A DNA stretch of 64,000 nt from Bacteroidales bacterium UBA2712 (GTDB taxonomy: Bacteria; Bacteroidota; Bacteroidia; Bacteroidales; Paludibacteraceae): positions 167,578 through 231,577 of the forward strand of contig DEKW01000013.1 of NCBI GenBank assembly GCA_002354055.1, read 5' to 3'. The position numbers and the translations under genes were made by a program. The notes beneath the pieces are model-generated. The model saw only the letters and a program-made list of their open reading frames with translations, searched no databases and was not told the DNA's origin. Positions 61,029 to 64,000 of the stretch are shown piece after piece (position 1 is the first letter of the stretch; each line of letters opens with the position of its first letter).

Positions 61029-61063
61029 GAGATTTGTAATTTATAATTTGTAATTTGACATTT

Positions 61064-61567
61064 ATGAAAAATTTCGGAGAAATTAATCGTACCTTTACGG
61101 TTAAGACGAATCAATTCGTTAATCGTGCCCTTGTGGCTAAGAAAAAGATAATAATCTGTATTCTGTATTCTGTACTCTGTATTCCAATGATGGCCCAGAG
61201 CCTCCTCACGCCTGAGCAACTCGCCAAACGCGAGAAAAAGAAAAATCTGACCGTCAAGGAATGGAACACCGACTCCAAGACCAAAACCCGCTGGATGGAC
61301 CGTCTCAAGGTCTATGACAGCCAGGGACGCTGTGTCGAGGAGATCGAGTATGCCACCTACGGCCAGAAATGGCGTGTCACCAGTACCTACGATGATGTCA
61401 CCGGCAAAGTGATCGAAGAGGTCGAGTACAACGACCGCAATCGTCCTGTCCGCATCAAGAAATACGAATGGAACGCCGATGGCACCAAAGCCAAGCAGTA
61501 CAACTACCTCCCCAACGGCAAACTCTACTCCGTCAAGGTCTATGAGTACATCTTCTCGGAGAAATAA
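61064..61567 (+). CDS. Exported hypothetical protein
   Basis: 167 residues. A long N-terminal region (about 28 residues) precedes the hydrophobic core IIICILYSVLCIPMMAQ. The mature part has repeated strands of the YD.GR / EVEYNDRNRPVRIKKYEWNADG type, as in RHS-like or toxin-antitoxin-like YD/antitoxin repeat folds; no function can be assigned. The ATG at 61064 is preferred to a TTG 9 bases upstream. The core of the signal is encoded by heptamers at 61155-61182. A shorter start after the odd n-region cannot be excluded. Confidence 0.65.
   Translation: MKNFGEINRTFTVKTNQFVNRALVAKKKIIICILYSVLCIPMMAQSLLTPEQLAKREKKKNLTVKEWNTDSKTKTRWMDRLKVYDSQGRCVEEIEYATYGQKWRVTSTYDDVTGKVIEEVEYNDRNRPVRIKKYEWNADGTKAKQYNYLPNGKLYSVKVYEYIFSEK
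61155..61182. repeat. Heptamer array encoding a second signal-peptide core
   Basis: TCTGTAT, TCTGTAT, TCTGTAC, TCTGTAT; the same peptide CILYSVLCIP as at 58667. Confidence 0.8.
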
Positions 61568-61601
61568 GCGACAGCTATCCCTATATGCTGCAACGGTAAA
61601 T

Positions 61602-61641
61602 AAAAAAAAATGGCATACATTTTTGTGTATGCCATTTTTTT
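61602..61641. terminator. Bidirectional intrinsic terminator
   Basis: A9, TGGCATACA (61611-61619), loop TTTTTG, TGTATGCCA (61626-61634), T7. It lies between convergent genes ending at 61567 and 61659. Confidence 0.88.
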
Positions 61642-61658
61642 GAATTTCACATCGATTA

Positions 61659-62048
61659 TCAGAGAATATCCATGTTTAAAGTAACGTCTTTCGAAGCGCC
61701 TTTCTTTACAGATGCAGCCACTTTTCCGTTTACTTCTTCATCCTCATCGAAGGTCTCAAAGATAAAGGTCGCCTGATCGCTGCTTACACCAAAACTCAGC
61801 GAGTTGATCTCAAACGAAGCCACACCGCTCTCATCGGTAGCGATGTTCTTGTTAGCGTGTACTTTGTTATCCAGGAACGCATCGCTGAGATCGCCACGGA
61901 ACATGTACACCTGTACATTCGGTTGGGGAACACCTAATTTAACCACTTTTACATTCACCGTTGCAGCATTCTTCTGCTGGCAACCGGTGAGGAGCACTGC
62001 GCCGGCAATAACAGCCAGCATCAAGAAACTTTTAATAAACGTTTTCAT
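61659..62048 (-). CDS. Small lipoprotein with a transthyretin-like fold
   Basis: 129 residues, lipobox LLTGC (Cys near 23). The mature part, VNVKVVKLGVPQPNVQVYMF, then TDESGVASFEI and the terminal DVTLNMDIL, follows the pattern of carboxypeptidase-regulatory/Ig-like beta-sandwiches that occur in surface lipoproteins. Function unknown. It has its own promoter at 62165 with a leader of about 110 bases. Confidence 0.75.
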   Translation of the reverse strand: MKTFIKSFLMLAVIAGAVLLTGCQQKNAATVNVKVVKLGVPQPNVQVYMFRGDLSDAFLDNKVHANKNIATDESGVASFEINSLSFGVSSDQATFIFETFDEDEEVNGKVAASVKKGASKDVTLNMDIL

Positions 62049-62164
62049 TTGTATTAATTTTAATTTCCCCTCTTACACCTTCGGGGCTTGGACGTCTGTA
62101 TGTCACCGTATTTATTACGCCGTCGGCAACCAGCGGGAAAAGTATTTGAAAACCTTTGCGGGTG

Positions 62165-62195
62165 CAAAGGTACTGCTTTTTTTTGATATATGCAA
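62165..62195 (-). promoter_or_regulatory. Promoter of the small lipoprotein gene
   Basis: -33 TTG (62193-62195), spacer with ATATATC and A8 then GCAG, -7 TACCTTTG (62165-62172). ACCTTTGC (62152-62159) faces GCAAAGGT (62164-62171) with loop GGGT. Confidence 0.78.
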
Positions 62196-62224
62196 GATTT
62201 TGGGCGTTTTTTTGCGTCATATTA

Positions 62225-62255
62225 TTGCATAATTCAAATTTTTGTTGTAATTTTG
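62225..62255 (+). promoter_or_regulatory. Promoter of the Y1 transposase gene
   Basis: -33 TTG (62225-62227), 20-base spacer ending GTTG, -7 TAATTTTG (62248-62255). The ATG is only 8 bases further, so the mRNA would be essentially leaderless. It is divergent from, and 29 bases away from, the lipoprotein promoter. Confidence 0.72.
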
Positions 62256-62263
62256 CAGTCGAT

Positions 62264-63340
62264 ATGGTAACCAATCATGACACATGGCATTGGCAAGACC
62301 CCGGTTCTGCATGGAAAGGAGTCGGTATCTATCATGTCACGCTGACGGTCACCAGCCGTCAGCCGGTGCTTGGCTCGCTCGTCATTCCGGATAACGACCC
62401 CAAGCAAGCGCATATACTGCGCTCGGATTTGGGGAACGCGGTATTGGATTGTCTCCGCAGTATCCCGATAATCCACCCGGAGATACAGATACTGCAATAT
62501 TCTCTCATGCCGGATCATTTACATAGCATCTGGTACGTTCGTACCCCCATGGAGCATGGGATTCGGTATGCGGTACAAGGATTCTGGCGGGCAGTAAAAA
62601 AGATAGGACGTGCGTTCTCATATCTCCGTCTCTCAGACGGAACAATCGACGAAAACGGCCATCTTTCGTTTTTTGCCTCGGCTGAGAGCCGAGATAATCC
62701 GCTTCGTATGCATATCGGAGAAGAAGAATACCGGCGTCTTAATCCCCTTTTCACCGAGATGCCTTTCATCCGTCCGCTTTCCAGAAAAAACCAACTCCAG
62801 ACCATGATCCGCTATGTCCAGATGAATCCCCAGCGCCTCGCTACTAAGCGCCTCATGCCGGGCTTCTTCCGCGTGCAGGAGGGGATAGAGATCGCGGGAC
62901 GGACATACCGCGCCGTCGGCAATGCCGAACTGCTACAAGCCGCCAGATTTAAGCCCGTGCATGTCCGCCGGACGATGATAGACGAGGCGATACATGGCGA
63001 TAACTCTCGCCTACGCGACTACATGAACGATTGTGTACTGGCTGCCCGTCAAGGGGCGGTGATGGTCTCGCCGTTCATCTCCGATAAAGAGAAAGAGGTG
63101 ATGATCGTTCTCCTTGCGGAGGAGCATCCGATCATCTATATCGCGGATAACGGCTTCCGCGATTATTACAAACCCAGCGACGGCTTGTTCGATGCCGTTG
63201 CCGCCGGTCGCGTCCTCATCCTCTCTCCATGGGAGTACGATCCCTCCAAACGCCATGTCACCCGCGACGAATGCGTCGCCATGAATCAGATGGCGGAGGA
63301 GATTTGTAGCCTATCTGATCCTCCTGCAATAGGGGCATGA
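62264..63340 (+). CDS. Y1 (HUH) REP-associated-type transposase fused to a DprA/LOG-like domain
   Basis: 358 residues. Residues about 20-215 are a Y1 transposase: YHVTLTVTSRQPVLG at the start, the HUH motif in LMPDHLHSIWYV, GFWRAVKK, and the candidate catalytic Tyr in MIRYVQMNPQRL (about residue 189). Residues about 260-355 (AVMVSPFISDKEKEVM, GRVLILSPWEY, CVAMNQMAEEI) resemble the Rossmann-like DprA/LOG fold. No IS ends flank the gene, as for domesticated REP-associated transposases. The upstream in-frame start was rejected because it precedes the promoter. Its own substrate is unknown; the palindromic repeats of the window are candidates. Confidence 0.75.
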   Translation: MVTNHDTWHWQDPGSAWKGVGIYHVTLTVTSRQPVLGSLVIPDNDPKQAHILRSDLGNAVLDCLRSIPIIHPEIQILQYSLMPDHLHSIWYVRTPMEHGIRYAVQGFWRAVKKIGRAFSYLRLSDGTIDENGHLSFFASAESRDNPLRMHIGEEEYRRLNPLFTEMPFIRPLSRKNQLQTMIRYVQMNPQRLATKRLMPGFFRVQEGIEIAGRTYRAVGNAELLQAARFKPVHVRRTMIDEAIHGDNSRLRDYMNDCVLAARQGAVMVSPFISDKEKEVMIVLLAEEHPIIYIADNGFRDYYKPSDGLFDAVAAGRVLILSPWEYDPSKRHVTRDECVAMNQMAEEICSLSDPPAIGA

Positions 63341-63351
63341 AAATAGTGTCT

Positions 63352-63382
63352 TTTGCTATTTCAAAAAAAAGTAGTACCTTTG
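63352..63382 (+). promoter_or_regulatory. Promoter directly followed by a terminator
   Basis: -33 TTTG (63352-63355), 19-base spacer with TATTTC and A8 then GTAG, -7 TACCTTTG (63375-63382). Confidence 0.72.
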
Positions 63383-63384
63383 CA

Positions 63385-63414
63385 CTCGATTTCTTCGGAG
63401 ATCGAGTTTTTTTT
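63385..63414 (+). terminator. UUCG-tetraloop terminator at the start site
   Basis: CTCGATTTC (63385-63393), loop TTCG, GAGATCGAG preceded by closing G (63398-63406), then T8. The stem is 9 bp with one G-U pair. It begins 2 bases after the -7 box, so it would stop or regulate transcription within about 30 bases. Confidence 0.7.
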
Positions 63415-63489
63415 GTTTAACCCGCGAGGTTTTGACTTGTGCGCACACGAACGGCCGTTCACAAAGCCAAGCATAAATCTCAAAGGTTT

Positions 63490-63909
63490 ATGAAAACTAA
63501 TCAAAGCCCTGCACCGCAGGCACCGGCGCGCAAGCGCAGAAACACCTATCGTAATCTCGCTATCGAGTTTTACGCCCGTAACTCATCCTCCGTCCTGGCC
63601 ATCACGCATCAGCACTGGCCTGACCAACCCTGGACGTCCCAGCCCGAACTGGCGCGTATCCTATCCCTCAAACTCGGATGGGAGGTGGACTACCGTACCC
63701 TTTCCAGACGCCTCCGATCCATCCATCGCTTCGATGAGGCGGTACGTCAACGCACCTTCCAACTCCTCGCCGAGAAGGAACTCTATGCCCCGGATTTCTC
63801 GTGGGATGCATTTTGTGGTCGATGGAATTTACCAACCCCCAAAAAAGTTGTACCTTTGCACTCGCTTACGTTAAGGCTCGTTACGACTCGCGGCACAGCC
63901 GCTCAATAG
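63490..63909 (+). CDS. Unknown small protein with a possible HTH
   Basis: 139 residues: a basic N-terminus (PARKRRNTYRNLAIEFY) and a middle SQPELARILSLKLGWEVDYRTLSRRLRSI (about residues 58-86) that fits a winged-helix/HTH pattern. No family is recognised. The last 25 residues (from TPKKVVPLHS) are encoded by a second promoter-like sequence (63851-63858) and the palindrome-rich DNA after it, so the native 3' end may be lost. It lies 149 bases after the Y1 transposase gene. Confidence 0.5.
   Translation: MKTNQSPAPQAPARKRRNTYRNLAIEFYARNSSSVLAITHQHWPDQPWTSQPELARILSLKLGWEVDYRTLSRRLRSIHRFDEAVRQRTFQLLAEKELYAPDFSWDAFCGRWNLPTPKKVVPLHSLTLRLVTTRGTAAQ
63851..63858 (+). promoter_or_regulatory. -7 box inside the 3' end of the preceding ORF
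   Basis: AAAAAAGTTG then TACCTTTG then CACTCG, matching the promoter at 63375 base for base after the -7 box. No good -33 TTG is found at the usual distance. Confidence 0.5.
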
Positions 63910-63926
63910 AAACTCGCCTTACGCTA

Positions 63927-63973
63927 CGCTCTCCCCCATCGGACGCGCTGCGTTAGCGCCCGTCGGGGACCCC
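63927..63973. repeat. REP-like palindromic element, copy 2 (inverted)
   Basis: CGCTCTCCCCCATC, a 21-base core GGACGCGCTGCGTTAGCGCCC written here in two parts (GGACGCGCTG and CGTTAGCGCCC), then GTCGGGGACCCC. The ends are the reverse complement of those at 5233-5269, the core is different. A start of an AAATGAC-type array follows to the window end. Confidence 0.55.
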
Positions 63974-64000
63974 AATGGGTAAATGACTAAATCGTAAATG

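Noticed and set aside
62156..62263. Upstream start of the Y1 transposase gene
   Set aside because: It would begin upstream of the matching promoter and encode a non-conserved hydrophobic stretch.
1..64000. tRNA or rRNA genes
   Set aside because: No T-loop consensus with a cloverleaf and no rRNA-like conserved block was seen in the gaps; a covariance-model scan would settle it.

Overview
The window reads as a chromosomal segment of a Bacteroidales bacterium. The evidence is the -33 TTG / -7 TAnnTTTG promoter grammar, the lack of Shine-Dalgarno sequences, type IX secretion (T9SS) genes (porD, porE, a gldF-like permease, a gliding-motility-type C-terminal sorting domain) and Bacteroidetes-restricted families (DUF4831, bactofilin, Wzi-like barrel, hemerythrin-LuxR regulator). 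T9SS together with many lipoproteins and outer-membrane barrels fits an uncultured gut or anaerobic lineage near Paludibacteraceae/Porphyromonadaceae; that placement is inference. No rRNA, tRNA or CRISPR array was seen.

Layout. 1-5.4 kb: minus-strand operon gyrA, a TPR protein, ruvX, def, mntP (cut by the window edge). 5.6-12.3 kb: plus-strand pheT, prfC, a nucleoside-type MFS transporter, an orphan gldF, a YfcE-like phosphoesterase. 12.3-12.94 kb: gene-poor, with a promoter, a possible 39-codon ORF, terminators and a cluster of palindromes. 12.94-16.6 kb: AT-rich remnant of a surface-polysaccharide locus (two intact glycosyltransferases, a 3' glycosyltransferase remnant fused by a rearrangement to a truncated UDP-galactopyranose mutase). 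16.6-27.3 kb: minus-strand genes for an M3 peptidase, a T9SS cargo protein, serine synthesis (serA, serC), a carboxyltransferase, a Wzi-like barrel and Skp. 27.7-54.2 kb: a long plus-strand housekeeping run: PrsW protease, bactofilin, DUF1015, porE, thyA, folA, tex, ettA, a hemerythrin-LuxR regulator, tilS, aroE, DUF4831, porD, recN, rarA, hemW, PBP1A, TPR, a TraB-like protein and an amidase. 54.2-61.6 kb: a phosphate/polyphosphate block (Na/Pi cotransporter, AraC regulator, VTC polyphosphate polymerase, DUF4956, DUF2490, Cthe_2159-like lipoprotein). 61.6-64 kb: a small lipoprotein, a Y1 (HUH) REP-associated-type transposase fused to a DprA-like domain, and an unknown small protein.

The most unusual property is not a gene. 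Many gene junctions are built from short tandem arrays of 7, 8 or 11 bp units, a different unit at almost every locus. Several arrays begin inside the last codons of the upstream gene, include its stop codon and end in the start codon of the next gene. The same kind of array also sits in frame inside conserved genes (yfcE-like, carboxyltransferase, tex, aroE, hemW, amidase) and even forms signal-peptide cores. Beside these are longer dispersed palindromic elements with constant ends and variable cores, two of them in frame inside one DUF1015 gene. The Y1 transposase at the right end is a natural candidate to be involved with the palindromic ones.

A second pattern is promoter architecture: about fourteen promoters share more than the known -33 and -7 boxes, with a conserved RTC, an 8-base A or T tract in the spacer, and an inverted copy of the -7 box overlapping the start site. 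In two places a terminator hairpin doubles as the next promoter.
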